Shown: positions 40,841 through 49,048, counted from the first letter of the stretch. The stretch is DNA of 53,421 nt from an uncultured Oscillospiraceae bacterium (GCA_934591745.1 CAKTPQ010000010.1:1-53421); one strand, 5' to 3'. Notes: generated from the letters alone by a model not told the origin. Numbers and translations are program-made.

Positions 40841-40869
40841 ACTATATTTTTTCGCATTTGCAAGTGCAA
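40841..40869 (-). promoter_or_regulatory. Promoter of the S-component/coaX operon
   Basis: On the minus strand, TTGCAC (40869-40864), a 17-bp spacer and TATAGT (40846-40841). Confidence 0.7.
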
Positions 40870-40907
40870 AATAGTAACAATTTCCGGTGCCGGGACAGCG
40901 CCGTTTC

Positions 40908-40936
40908 TTGACAGGGCGGGCCGGACACGGTATGAT
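40908..40936 (+). promoter_or_regulatory. Promoter of galE
   Basis: TTGACA (40908-40913), a 17-bp spacer and TATGAT (40931-40936). Confidence 0.82.
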
Positions 40937-40965
40937 GGAAAGACACGGCAAAGGGGGTATTCTTT

Positions 40966-41970
40966 ATGGCGATCCTGTTGACCGGCGGCGCCGGTTTTAT
41001 CGGCTCACACACGGCGGTGGCCTGTCTGGAGGCGGGCTATGACGTGGTGATCGCGGACAACTACTGCAACAGCAGCCCGGAGGTGCCGCACCGGGTGGAG
41101 CAGATCACCGGCAGGCACGTTACGGCGTGCGAGACGGATGTGGCGGACAAGGCGGCACTGCGCCGGGTGTTCCAGACGCACCCCATCGACGCCGTCATCC
41201 ACTTCGCAGGCTACAAGGCGGTGGGTGAATCGGTGGCCAGGCCGGTGATGTACTACCGCAACAATCTGGATACCACGCTGACGCTGCTGGAGGTCATGGC
41301 GGAGCACGGCTGCCGCCGCATCGTGTTCAGTTCCTCCGCCACGGTGTACGGGGGGAACAACCCTGTACCGCTGACGGAGGACATGCCGGTGGGCGGCTGC
41401 ACCAATCCCTACGGCTGGACGAAGTACTTCATCGAGGAGATCCTGCGCTCGGCAGCCGCGGCGGATGGGGCCATGTCCGTGGTGCTGCTGCGGTACTTCA
41501 ACCCCATCGGCGCCCACGAGAGCGGCCTTATCGGCGAGCGGCCCAACGGCGTGCCCAACAATCTGATGCCCTACATCACCCAGGTGGCGGCGGGCATCCG
41601 GGAAAAGCTCAGCGTGTTCGGCGGCGACTATCCCACGCCCGACGGCACCGGCGTCCGGGACTACATCCATGTGATGGATCTGGCCCGTGGTCATGTGGCG
41701 GCGCTGGGCTATGCCGAGTCCCACACCGGCACGGAGGTGTTCAATCTGGGTACCGGACGGGGCACCAGCGTGCTGGAGCTGGTACACGCCTTCGAGCGCG
41801 CCAACGGCGTGACCATCCCCTACACCGTCACGCCCCGGCGGCCCGGCGATGTGGCAGCGTGCTACGCCGGGACGGAGAAGGTCGCCCGGATGCTGCACTG
41901 GCGGGCGGAAAAGTCCGTGGAGGACATGTGCCGCGACGCATGGCGCTGGCAGCAGCATATTTCGGAATAA
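40966..41970 (+). CDS. galE: UDP-glucose 4-epimerase
   Basis: A 334-residue short-chain dehydrogenase/reductase enzyme interconverting UDP-glucose and UDP-galactose with bound NAD. The N-terminal TGGAGFIGSH, FAGYKAVGESV, the catalytic SSSATVYG and YGWTK pair, and RYFNPIGAH are all in place. It stands alone between its promoter and a terminator, so it serves envelope sugars or galactose use without a gal operon here. Confidence 0.95.
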   Translation: MAILLTGGAGFIGSHTAVACLEAGYDVVIADNYCNSSPEVPHRVEQITGRHVTACETDVADKAALRRVFQTHPIDAVIHFAGYKAVGESVARPVMYYRNNLDTTLTLLEVMAEHGCRRIVFSSSATVYGGNNPVPLTEDMPVGGCTNPYGWTKYFIEEILRSAAAADGAMSVVLLRYFNPIGAHESGLIGERPNGVPNNLMPYITQVAAGIREKLSVFGGDYPTPDGTGVRDYIHVMDLARGHVAALGYAESHTGTEVFNLGTGRGTSVLELVHAFERANGVTIPYTVTPRRPGDVAACYAGTEKVARMLHWRAEKSVEDMCRDAWRWQQHISE

Positions 41971-41981
41971 GTGCGCAGACA

Positions 41982-42014
41982 AAGGACGTGCCGCCCACCG
42001 GGCGGCACGTCCTT
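41982..42014. terminator. Hairpin terminator after galE
   Basis: AAGGACGTGCCGCC pairs with GGCGGCACGTCCTT; the following sequence is AT-rich (ATTATATAG). Confidence 0.75.
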
Positions 42015-42025
42015 ATTATATAGGG

Positions 42026-42670
42026 TCAGCGCAGAGCCTCCAGCGCGTCCAGATCGCAGGCCCGCAGCGCCGGGATGGCCCGGGACAGCTTCTCCCCGTC
42101 CCAGTCCCACCAGCGCAGGGCCTCCAGACGGGCAACGGTGTCCTCGTCGTACCGGCGGCGGATGGGCTTTGCCGGGACGCCGCCCACAATGGTGTAGGGC
42201 GGCACGTCCTTCGTCACCACGGCCCGGGAGCCGATGATGGCGCCGTCGCCGATGGTCACGCCGGCGAGGATGACAGCCTCGTAGCCGATCCAGACGTCAT
42301 GGCCCACGGTGATGTCGCCGTGGTTGTCCCACGCCTGAGCGATGGCGTCCACATCGGTGGGCAGATCCCACTCCTCAAAAAGAATGGGGAACGGGTAGGT
42401 GGACAGGCTCCCCAGCGTGTGATTGGCGGCGTTGAAGATGAATTTCGCGCCGCAGGCGATGGAGCAGAATCTGCCGATGGTCAGCCGGTCGTGGTTGCAC
42501 TCCGGGTAGTGGTACAGCACATTATTGCGCTGGAAATCCCGTGGGTCCTTTTCAAAGTCGTCGTAGATGGTGTAGTCGCCCACCTGAATGGACGGGTCGG
42601 TGACCACGTTCCGCAGATAGACGGTGCTGTGTCCCTGGCTGCGGGGATAAATTTTCCAATTTGGGATCAT
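42026..42670 (-). CDS. CatB-like hexapeptide-repeat O-acetyltransferase
   Basis: A 214-residue left-handed beta-helix acetyltransferase of the xenobiotic (CatB/Vat) type. LTIGRFCSIACGAKFIFNAAN with the catalytic-type HTLGSLSTYPF, and later hexapeptides ITVGHDVWIGYEAVI, GVTIGDGAIIGSRAVV and PYTIVGGVPAKPI, are typical. It would transfer acetyl from acetyl-CoA to a hydroxyl. Actual drug resistance is not claimed: many relatives act on sugars or other metabolites. It is the last gene of a TetR-headed operon, 28 bp after the lipoprotein gene. Confidence 0.9.
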   Translation of the reverse strand: MIPNWKIYPRSQGHSTVYLRNVVTDPSIQVGDYTIYDDFEKDPRDFQRNNVLYHYPECNHDRLTIGRFCSIACGAKFIFNAANHTLGSLSTYPFPILFEEWDLPTDVDAIAQAWDNHGDITVGHDVWIGYEAVILAGVTIGDGAIIGSRAVVTKDVPPYTIVGGVPAKPIRRRYDEDTVARLEALRWWDWDGEKLSRAIPALRACDLDALEALR

Positions 42671-42698
42671 AAGACATTCCTCCTGTGGTCCGCGGCTG

Positions 42699-44558
42699 TC
42701 AGAGCAAGGCCTCCCAGCGCACTTGCCCCCAGCCGGCGGTATCGAAATTGTTCCGCACGGCAGCGCACATGATCTGCAGCTTCTGCCGGATAACGGGGGA
42801 CTCGATCAGCAGCTGCGCCGCGTCCTCGTGTACCATGAAATACTCCATGATGCGGGCACGGTCCTCCCGTGCGTCCACGCAGGCGTAGCCGTCCACGAAG
42901 CAGACATCCTCCGGGGCGCAGCTGTACAGCGTCCACTGGCGGAGGTCATTGCTGAGGGTGGCGTCCCCGCAGTAGGTGAAGCCCGGCGGGTTCAGGGCGT
43001 TCCAGGTGTCCGGGTCGATGGCGGCGTAGTCCTTGGAGAGGATGCGGTTCTCCGTGGCGTGCCACAGCTCGTGGCAGATCAGGCTGTCCAGACTGTCGGA
43101 CATGCGGATGTCCAGAGCGATGTTCTGCCAGTCGGCGCTCTCGTAGGTGACGCCCACCACGCCGTAGTCGCTGGCGATGGCGCTCACCAGCAGGAAGCGC
43201 ACGCCGCCCTCGCCCATACCGTTGCGGAACTGGGCCGTGAAACCGTCGGGGTACAGGGACAGCGTCCGGGCCAGCGCGTCCAGTGCCGTGTTGACGGCGG
43301 CCAGCTCCTCATCGGCGGTCATGGTGTCCGTCAGGGTGATGTCGCGGTCGCAGAGGGCGGCGGCATCCCGGCACTGGTCGGACAGCAGGACGCGGATGCC
43401 GTAGCGGCTCTCCAGCGTGTCGGCGTACTGCCGGGCCTCCTGCAGGCTCTCCGCCACCGGCGCGCTGTCGGAGGTGTTCCAGTAAGCCTGGGCCAGCGCC
43501 TCGTCCACCGTCAGGGGCGCGTCCGCCGCCGCGGCGCCGGGCACCTCCGTAAAGGGCAGCCGGGCCGGGTCTATGACGTACAGCCGGAAAGCGCCGTTTT
43601 GATAGACGCCGCCCAGCAGCACCGCCGCGGCAGGCAGCCAGCGGACGCTGAACATCTGCCCGTCCACGCCGCAGTCCGACAGGGCGCAGACGCGGAGCTG
43701 CTCACCCATCTCGTACAGTGCGGAGCCGTCCGATACGCCCATCAGGTAGGGTGCGCCGCTGACGGCGTACAGGTCGCCGCCGCTGTCCTGAAACAGTCCG
43801 GCGTCGGCGAAAAAGAACTGACCGCCGCTGCCGTACAGCGCGCTGTAACCCATGCGCTCGGCGTCAAAGGACAGCAGGCAAAGGCCGTCGCCGCCGGTGA
43901 AGGCCGCCTGATACCGCTCCTGCCGCAGCATGGAGATCTGTCCCGTGGCCGGGTCAAGGATGGCTGTGCCGCACTCGCTGCCGTAGGGCGACAGGAAGAA
44001 CTGCACCACCATGCGGCTGTTGGCGGCGTCAAAGGCCATGATGTCCAGCAGCCGCAGCTCCAGCGCCAGCGGGACACGGCGCACCGTGCCGCCGGATACG
44101 TCCCGGGCGCAGAGCACATGGTCGCTGATGTAGTAATAGGTGTCCCCCTCGTAGGAGAAAAAGCCCTCCATGTCGTCAGCCTGCATGGTCCCCAGCTCCG
44201 TCAGTGAGGGGGAGAAGAATTTCCACATACCGTTTCCCCGGTCGCACAGCGCCAGCCGGTGGTCGGCAAAGGACTGCTCCTTCAGCGCCCACACGCCGTC
44301 CAGCGTCATTTCGTCTTTCACCGTGTCAAACGCCGTGTCCACCACCTGCACGGTAGTGACGTTCGTCTCGTAGAATGCCCAGCACACCGCGGCCGCCGCG
44401 CCGCCGGCGGGGGTGATACCGGACAGCGCGGCAGGCTGGGTGCATGTCAGAGGCTGCACAGGGGCGCGGTCCTTCACGCCCGCTGCCTCGCAGCCGGGGA
44501 AAAGCAGCAGCAGGCACAGCGCCGCCAGCAGCAGCGCAGGCAGTTTTCCATGTTTCAT
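42699..44558 (-). CDS. Predicted lipoprotein metallopeptidase (HExxH), otherwise unrecognised
   Basis: A 619-residue protein with a lipoprotein signal (hydrophobic LLLAALCLLLLF, lipobox FPGC). Residues about 60-340 hold repeated short strands ending in aromatic or Asp residues, suggesting a beta-propeller-like domain. The C-terminal part contains LICHELWHATENRIL near residue 505, a HExxH zinc site, with further acidic residues downstream (HEDAAQLLIESP). No close family is known to me; protease activity is inferred only from HExxH. The ribosome site is weak: AAGGAG lies 18 nt upstream. It lies between tetR and the acetyltransferase. Confidence 0.75.
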   Translation of the reverse strand: MKHGKLPALLLAALCLLLLFPGCEAAGVKDRAPVQPLTCTQPAALSGITPAGGAAAAVCWAFYETNVTTVQVVDTAFDTVKDEMTLDGVWALKEQSFADHRLALCDRGNGMWKFFSPSLTELGTMQADDMEGFFSYEGDTYYYISDHVLCARDVSGGTVRRVPLALELRLLDIMAFDAANSRMVVQFFLSPYGSECGTAILDPATGQISMLRQERYQAAFTGGDGLCLLSFDAERMGYSALYGSGGQFFFADAGLFQDSGGDLYAVSGAPYLMGVSDGSALYEMGEQLRVCALSDCGVDGQMFSVRWLPAAAVLLGGVYQNGAFRLYVIDPARLPFTEVPGAAAADAPLTVDEALAQAYWNTSDSAPVAESLQEARQYADTLESRYGIRVLLSDQCRDAAALCDRDITLTDTMTADEELAAVNTALDALARTLSLYPDGFTAQFRNGMGEGGVRFLLVSAIASDYGVVGVTYESADWQNIALDIRMSDSLDSLICHELWHATENRILSKDYAAIDPDTWNALNPPGFTYCGDATLSNDLRQWTLYSCAPEDVCFVDGYACVDAREDRARIMEYFMVHEDAAQLLIESPVIRQKLQIMCAAVRNNFDTAGWGQVRWEALL

Positions 44559-44622
44559 CACTTGTTTTAATGGTCGCTCCTTATCTTATCACGCGCTTTG
44601 TTCTATGGGTAAGCACATCAGG

Positions 44623-45258
44623 TCAAGTTCCGGCTCCGTCCGCCTGAAACGTCCGGAAGAACAGCCGCACATGGGCCTCCAGTCTCTCCCGGCACGCCGC
44701 CTCCTTTTCCGGCTGGCGGTCGCAGATGCCGATGAGGGTAATGACCGGTGCTGCATACAGCAGCGCCAGCGCGTCGGGATCCTCCTCCCGCAGCTGTCCG
44801 GCGGCTATGAGACTGCGGAATATCCCGGCGTGGTAGGCCGTCACCCGCTCCACATAGCGGTGGGTGTACAGCTCCGCCAGCTCCGGCGAGCGGAACTGCT
44901 CGTGGGTCATCATCCGCCGGAAGCGGCTGATGGTCTCATTGTGCAGGGAGTAGTCGAATATCTGCCGTACCTTTTCCAGCAGTGCGTCCTCCGTGATCTC
45001 CGTGAACACGGGGATGTCCCGGGCGGCGTCCTGCACATGAATGTCGATGCGCCCTGTATCTGCCTCGTACTGCGCCGCCGTGGCCTCCACGATGGCCTCG
45101 AAGATCGCCTGCTTGCCGGGAAAATGATTGTACAGTGACGGAGCCCTGATGCCCACGGCCTCGCCGATCTCCCCCATGCTGACGGCGTCGTAGCCCCGTG
45201 CGGAAAACAGCTCCAGCGCCTTATCCAGTATCTTCCGCTTTGTATCCTCCTGCTTCAT
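44623..45258 (-). CDS. TetR-family transcriptional regulator
   Basis: A 211-residue repressor. The N-terminal helix-turn-helix reads KRKILDKALELFSARGYDAV then MGEIGEAVGIRAPSLYNHFP, classic for the family. The ligand domain is helical. Its own start is preceded by a near-palindrome placed just downstream of its -10, so autorepression is likely. It heads an operon with the lipoprotein and acetyltransferase (64- and 28-bp gaps, no terminator). Confidence 0.93.
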   Translation of the reverse strand: MKQEDTKRKILDKALELFSARGYDAVSMGEIGEAVGIRAPSLYNHFPGKQAIFEAIVEATAAQYEADTGRIDIHVQDAARDIPVFTEITEDALLEKVRQIFDYSLHNETISRFRRMMTHEQFRSPELAELYTHRYVERVTAYHAGIFRSLIAAGQLREEDPDALALLYAAPVITLIGICDRQPEKEAACRERLEAHVRLFFRTFQADGAGT

Positions 45259-45273
45259 GGCCCCTCCAAAACG

Positions 45274-45296
45274 TTAACTAATGTTCGTTAGTTGAA
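45274..45296. promoter_or_regulatory. Candidate TetR operator
   Basis: AACTAA (45276-45281) and TTAGTT (45288-45293) face each other across 6 bp, immediately downstream of the minus-strand -10. Confidence 0.7.
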
Positions 45297-45324
45297 TTGT
45301 AGTCCCGTTTTCCCCGTTTGTCAA
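45296..45324 (-). promoter_or_regulatory. Promoter of the TetR-headed operon
   Basis: On the minus strand, TTGACA (45324-45319), a 17-bp spacer and TACAAT (45301-45296). Confidence 0.85.
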
Positions 45325-45340
45325 GAGGGGCGCAGCCACA

Positions 45341-45383
45341 AAAAAAGAGACGTCCCGCACGGTGCGCGGGACGTCTCTTTTTT
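45341..45383 (-). terminator. Terminator after the Nudix/membrane-protein genes
   Basis: An 18-bp stem AAAAAAGAGACGTCCCGC with its complement and a T tract on the minus strand. Confidence 0.88.
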
Positions 45384-45391
45384 GCCGTATA

Positions 45392-45649
45392 TCAGGCGGC
45401 CATATAGCCCTTGATCTCCATGATGGCCGCCACGATGCAGAACAGGCCGAAGGCCACGATCAGCGTGCCCGCCAGCTTCTTTTTCTGCTTGAGCTGGAAC
45501 ATCATCACGCCCACCAGCACCATGCTCAGCGCCAGCAGGATCATGCTCAGGCCCGGTATGTACAGAATGTTGATCTTCCGCAGCACCCACAGCAGCATGG
45601 ACAACACCAGCAGCACGATGGCGATATTCTTCTTCGTACTCATCGACAT
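45392..45649 (-). CDS. Small membrane protein, 85 residues
   Basis: Unrecognised family. Three hydrophobic stretches are visible: IAIVLLVLSMLLWVL, IPGLSMILLALSMVLVGVMM and LAGTLIVAFGLFCIVAA, with a basic QKKK loop between the second and third. GGGAGG precedes the ATG. It lies 78 bp downstream of the Nudix gene on the same strand and ends at a strong terminator. Confidence 0.75.
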   Translation of the reverse strand: MSMSTKKNIAIVLLVLSMLLWVLRKINILYIPGLSMILLALSMVLVGVMMFQLKQKKKLAGTLIVAFGLFCIVAAIMEIKGYMAA

Positions 45650-45727
45650 ATCTCTCTACCTCCCCCGGCGGCACGGCCGCCTGCTGACAGTGTACCGTAT
45701 TCCGTCCGGAAATACAAGGCTTTTCCG

Positions 45728-46264
45728 CTACCGCGCCCGGAGAATTTTGCCCTTGAGGATGGCGGCCACCGTTTTGGCGTCCGTCAGCGTGCCGTCCATG
45801 CACTGGCGCACCGCCTCATCAAAGGGCAGGCGCAGCGGCTCCAGAAACTCGTCCTCGTCCGGGTGCGTCTCCCCGAAGCGCAGGTCCTCCGCCATGTAGA
45901 GGTACAGCGTCTCGCCGTAGCAGCCGGGCGACGCGATCAGCGTGCCCAGGTCCGTCCACTTCCCGGCAACGGCGCCTACCTCCTCCTGCAGCTCCCGCTG
46001 TGCGGTGACGAAGGGCGGCTCCCCCGGCTCTCGCTTGCCCGCCGGGATCTCCGTCAGCACCTGTCCCAGCGCGTAGCGGTACTGGCGCACCAGCAGCACC
46101 CGGCCCTCTCCGTCGATGGCCAGGATGCCCACGCCGCCGGGGTGCTCCACCACCTCGCGGGTGCTCTCCTTTCCGTTGGGCAGGCGCACCGTGTCCAGCC
46201 GTACCCGGATAATGCGGCCCTTGAACACCTCCCGGCTGTCCACTGTTTTTTCCGTCAGATCCAT
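45728..46264 (-). CDS. Nudix hydrolase, ADP-ribose pyrophosphatase type
   Basis: A 178-residue enzyme with a complete Nudix box, GKREPGEPPFVTAQRELQEE, continuing VGA. LVRQYRYALGQVLTEIPAGK before it and DLGTLIASPGCYGETLYLY after it fit ADP-ribose/NADH-type members (NudF/YqkG). It probably cleaves ADP-ribose in the cytosol, which complements the macrodomain protein at 9476. AAAGGAG precedes ATG 46264. It is divergent from smpB. Confidence 0.93.
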   Translation of the reverse strand: MDLTEKTVDSREVFKGRIIRVRLDTVRLPNGKESTREVVEHPGGVGILAIDGEGRVLLVRQYRYALGQVLTEIPAGKREPGEPPFVTAQRELQEEVGAVAGKWTDLGTLIASPGCYGETLYLYMAEDLRFGETHPDEDEFLEPLRLPFDEAVRQCMDGTLTDAKTVAAILKGKILRAR

Positions 46265-46293
46265 ATCGTGCGCTCCTTTCACCATTTTACCGC

Positions 46294-46299
46294 AGTATA
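46294..46299 (-). promoter_or_regulatory. Extended -10 of the Nudix gene promoter
   Basis: On the minus strand, TGTGGTATACT places TATACT at 46299-46294; no convincing -35. Confidence 0.5.
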
Positions 46300-46336
46300 C
46301 CACAGGCGGCGGCAAAATACCAGCCCCCGCTCCCTC

Positions 46337-46365
46337 TTGCGTCCCGCCGGAAAGTGTGCTATACT
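46337..46365 (+). promoter_or_regulatory. Promoter of smpB
   Basis: TTGCGT (46337-46342), a 17-bp spacer ending TGTGC, and TATACT (46360-46365). Confidence 0.75.
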
Positions 46366-46398
46366 ACCAGACACGCACACCGGAGAGGAGGGATCATC

Positions 46399-46866
46399 AC
46401 GGAAAAGTCCGGTATCAAGATGGCCGCGCAGAACCGCAAGGCCTACCACGACTACTTCGTGGAGGATCGCTTTGAGGCCGGCGTGGAACTGTTCGGCACG
46501 GAGGTCAAGTCCATCCGCGCCGGCACCCTGAACCTGAAGGACTCCTACTGCGTGGCGCGGGACGGCGAGATCTTCGCCTACAGCCTGCACATCTCCCCCT
46601 ACGAGCAGGGGAACATCTTCAACCGCGACCCGGACCGCCCTAAGCGCCTGCTGATGCACAAGCGGGAGATCCGGAAGCTCCACGACCTGCAGAAGCAGGA
46701 CGGCTACGCGCTGGTGCCGCTGTCCGTCTACTTCAAGAACTCCCGCGTGAAGGTGGAGGTGGGTCTGTGCAAGGGCAAAAAGACCTACGACAAGCGGGAC
46801 GCCGTGGCCAAGCGGGACGCCAAGCGGGAGATGGAGCGTGCCATGCGGGAGAAAAACCGTGGCTGA
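46399..46866 (+). CDS. smpB: tmRNA-binding protein SmpB (apparent ACG start)
   Basis: The small basic protein binds tmRNA and carries it to stalled ribosomes. NRKAYHDYFVEDRFEAGVEL, GTEVKSIRAGTLNLKDSYC and the basic tail KRDAKREMERAMREKNR are family hallmarks. A perfect AGGAGG (46386-46391) stands 7 nt before ACG 46399, from which the product reads (M)EKSGIKMAAQNRK, 155 residues. The first in-frame ATG, 46420, is 28 nt from that ribosome site and has none of its own; it would give 148 residues. ACG is therefore the best-placed start, though unusual; a sequence error is possible. The cyclophilin gene and ssrA follow. Confidence 0.88.
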   Translation, partial: TEKSGIKMAAQNRKAYHDYFVEDRFEAGVELFGTEVKSIRAGTLNLKDSYCVARDGEIFAYSLHISPYEQGNIFNRDPDRPKRLLMHKREIRKLHDLQKQDGYALVPLSVYFKNSRVKVEVGLCKGKKTYDKRDAVAKRDAKREMERAMREKNRG

Positions 46867-46899
46867 CACACCATCACAACAGAAAAGAGGACAACTGTT

Positions 46900-47442
46900 A
46901 TGGCTAACAATCCCATCGTCACCATCGAGATGCAGGACGGCGGCGTCATCACCTGCGAGCTGTATCCCGACATCGCGCCCCAGAGCGTGTACAACTTCAT
47001 CTCCCTGGCCAACGCCGGCTTCTATGACGGGCTGATCTTCCACCGCGTCATCCCCGGCTTCATGATCCAGGGCGGCTGCCCCGACGGCAATGGCATGGGC
47101 GGCCCCGGCTACTGCATCAAGGGCGAGTTCGCCGCCAACGGCGTCGCCAACGATCTGCGCCACACACGGGGCGTGCTCAGTATGGCCCGGGCACAGGCCA
47201 TGGACTCCGCCGGCAGCCAGTTCTTCATCATGCACAAGGACGCGCCCCATCTGGATGGGCAGTATGCAGCCTTCGGATGCGTGATGGACGGCATGGATGT
47301 GGTGGACCGCATCGCCAACCAGCCCCGGAACATGATGACCAACAAGCCCAAAAAGGACCAGATCATCGCCAAGGTCACCGTGGACACCCACGGTAAGACG
47401 TATCCGGAGCCGGAAAAGCTGGCCGACCCCTTCCGGAGATAA
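46900..47442 (+). CDS. Cyclophilin-type peptidyl-prolyl cis-trans isomerase
   Basis: A 180-residue cytosolic cyclophilin (no signal peptide). FHRVIPGFMIQGGCPDGNG, RGVLSMARAQAMDSAGSQFF and AAFGCVMDGMDVVDRI include the active-site Arg and Gln. It catalyses proline isomerisation in folding proteins. It begins 33 bp after smpB with no terminator between, so the two are co-transcribed. Confidence 0.95.
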   Translation: MANNPIVTIEMQDGGVITCELYPDIAPQSVYNFISLANAGFYDGLIFHRVIPGFMIQGGCPDGNGMGGPGYCIKGEFAANGVANDLRHTRGVLSMARAQAMDSAGSQFFIMHKDAPHLDGQYAAFGCVMDGMDVVDRIANQPRNMMTNKPKKDQIIAKVTVDTHGKTYPEPEKLADPFRR

Positions 47443-47466
47443 AACACATTTCACAGCATTTACACC

Positions 47467-47490
47467 GGCGGGGAGTTTCCCCTCCCCGCC
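47467..47490 (+). other. GC-rich hairpin just before ssrA
   Basis: GGCGGGGAG (47467-47475) pairs with CTCCCCGCC (47482-47490), ending 9 nt before the tmRNA. It has no T tract, so processing of a precursor transcript is more likely than termination. Confidence 0.5.
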
Positions 47491-47499
47491 GTCCCATAC

Positions 47500-47846
47500 G
47501 GGGCTGTACCGGTTTCGACGGGGGTGTGGAGGCTGGATAAGCGGGCGGCGGCGCCTGACCGCCATAAAACGGGCAATTTAAAATTAACTGACAACACTAA
47601 CACTGTTGCCGTCGCTGCTTAAGCAGTGACCGTCTGAACCGGAGAGGCCACCGGCCGGGGAAGGCGTCGTTTAGGTGGCGTCCGTGAGGCGGGTAAGAGT
47701 TGCCCCGCCCACGCATCATGACTCTACTGAACCGCAAAGTCTGTCCGGTGTCTTTGCGGGGAGGGAATGCTGAAACCTGACTGCGCCCGGAGAAAGTCCT
47801 GTCAAAGTGCTTTCGGACAGGGGTTCGACTCCCCTCAGCTCCACCA
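47500..47846 (+). ncRNA. ssrA: Transfer-messenger RNA
   Basis: The 5' end GGGGCUG pairs with CAGCUCC ahead of the encoded ACCA 3' end. GGTTCGACTCCCC is the T-arm, and the 5' GGTTTCGACGG is the conserved tmRNA start. A tag reading frame ends at TAA 47620-47622 with the peptide ...DNTNTVAVAA; the resume codon is inferred at GAC 47590. The length of 347 nt is normal. It rescues stalled ribosomes with SmpB, encoded 630 bp upstream. Confidence 0.96.
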
Positions 47847-47848
47847 TA

Positions 47849-47889
47849 AAGAGAAATCGCGTAGCCGCAGCGGCTACGCGATTTCTCTT
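47849..47889. terminator. Hairpin after ssrA
   Basis: A 19-bp stem (47849-47867 with 47871-47889) flanked by A-rich and TCTCTT ends. Confidence 0.75.
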
Positions 47890-48006
47890 GTGTCTGCAAC
47901 AGTCTTGAGTCTCTCCACCTGTCCGCCGCACGGCTAAAACAGTCCGCAATCCGGAACCGTTTCGGCACTCCCAAAGACGCATTTTGGCAACGGAATGACA
48001 ACAGCT

Positions 48007-48801
48007 TTATACCCCCAGCAGCCTGCCCCAGGTGCCCTTCCCGGCAACACCGTCGGCACCCAGGCCGTACTTGGTCTGGAACTTCCTCAGCGCCGCCTCC
48101 GTGCCCGCGCCGAAGTCGCCGTCCGCCGCGCCGCAGTCGAAGCCGTTGGCATTCAGCGCCGCTTGCAGGGTCTTCACGTCCGCGCCCTTCATGCCGCGCT
48201 TGAGCATCCGTACCTGCATGGGCAGCGTCGTGTCCTTCTCCGCAGGCACCGGCACCGGCGTGTTGGCGCTCTCCACAAAGGGTATGCCCAGCGCCGCACA
48301 CAGCCCCTTGGCAATGGTCTCTCCCAGCAGCTCCGTGTTGTCGATGATCCACTGCGCGATGCGGGGGACGTCGTGGAAGTCCGTCTCGATATACACCGTC
48401 GTGGCGGCGGGATGCTTCACCTCATACAGCGCGGGGTACGCCCGCACCACATCCGGCGAGCCCGGCGTCACCGGCCCCAGCACATCCAGCACCGCTTTGC
48501 AGGCCCTGTACCCGGCGCTGTTTTTGTCTGCATCATAGCAGAAGATGTGCGTGCCGGTGGCCTTGCCGTTGGCGGCGTTGGTGTGGATGGGCACATGCAG
48601 GTCAGCCTTGAACCTGTTGGACGCTGCCACACGGTTGGCCATGGTGTCGTACTGGCCCACCATCACCTCCACGCCGGAGCGCTCCAGCGCTGCCTTACAC
48701 GCCGCCGCGATGCGCCCGCACTGCACGTCCTCCGTGGTGCTGCCCACCGCGTAGGTGTTGCGCCGCTGGTCGCTGGGAGACAGATACACGCGCTTCGCCA
48801 T
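48007..48801 (-). CDS. Phage-type N-acetylmuramoyl-L-alanine amidase with peptidoglycan-binding domain
   Basis: A 264-residue endolysin. An N-terminal Amidase_3-type domain (VYLSPSDQRRNTYAVG, DLHVPIHTNAANG with the zinc-type His, VYIETDFHDVPRIAQWI with the catalytic-type Glu) is followed by a Pro/Val linker near residue 190. A C-terminal peptidoglycan-binding domain follows (MKGADVKTLQAALNANGF, ALRKFQTKYGLGADG). No signal peptide, so export needs the holin. It starts 2 bp after the holin gene. Confidence 0.92.
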   Translation of the reverse strand: MAKRVYLSPSDQRRNTYAVGSTTEDVQCGRIAAACKAALERSGVEVMVGQYDTMANRVAASNRFKADLHVPIHTNAANGKATGTHIFCYDADKNSAGYRACKAVLDVLGPVTPGSPDVVRAYPALYEVKHPAATTVYIETDFHDVPRIAQWIIDNTELLGETIAKGLCAALGIPFVESANTPVPVPAEKDTTLPMQVRMLKRGMKGADVKTLQAALNANGFDCGAADGDFGAGTEAALRKFQTKYGLGADGVAGKGTWGRLLGV

Positions 48802-48803
48802 GG

Positions 48804-49019
48804 TCACACCCCCGCTCCACAGCTTTTCTTGTACTGCGCCGTGGAAATGCCCAGCAGAGCGCCCAGCAGCGCCGTCACGGCGGAGATAGTCATCGCCACC
48901 TGTTCCGCATAGGGCCAGCCCCACACGGGCGCCAGCGCCACGTAGAACGCGCTCAGCGCGGGCAGCACGATCATCACGATCCACTTCATCACATCGTAGA
49001 CTTTATTATTCAGCTTCAT
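48804..49019 (-). CDS. Phage holin
   Basis: A 71-residue protein with two hydrophobic stretches (WIVMIVLPALSAFYVALAP and AMTISAVTALLGALLGIST) and a basic C-terminus (QYKKSC), the layout of phiLC3-type holins. It forms pores that release the adjacent amidase. The phage-type gene order confirms it. Confidence 0.88.
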   Translation of the reverse strand: MKLNNKVYDVMKWIVMIVLPALSAFYVALAPVWGWPYAEQVAMTISAVTALLGALLGISTAQYKKSCGAGV

Positions 49020-49048
49020 AGTGTGTTCCTTTCCGGCCTTCCGGCCTG

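Noticed and set aside
42026..42670. Antibiotic resistance gene (chloramphenicol or streptogramin)
   Set aside because: The CatB-like fold alone does not establish drug modification; listed as an acetyltransferase only.
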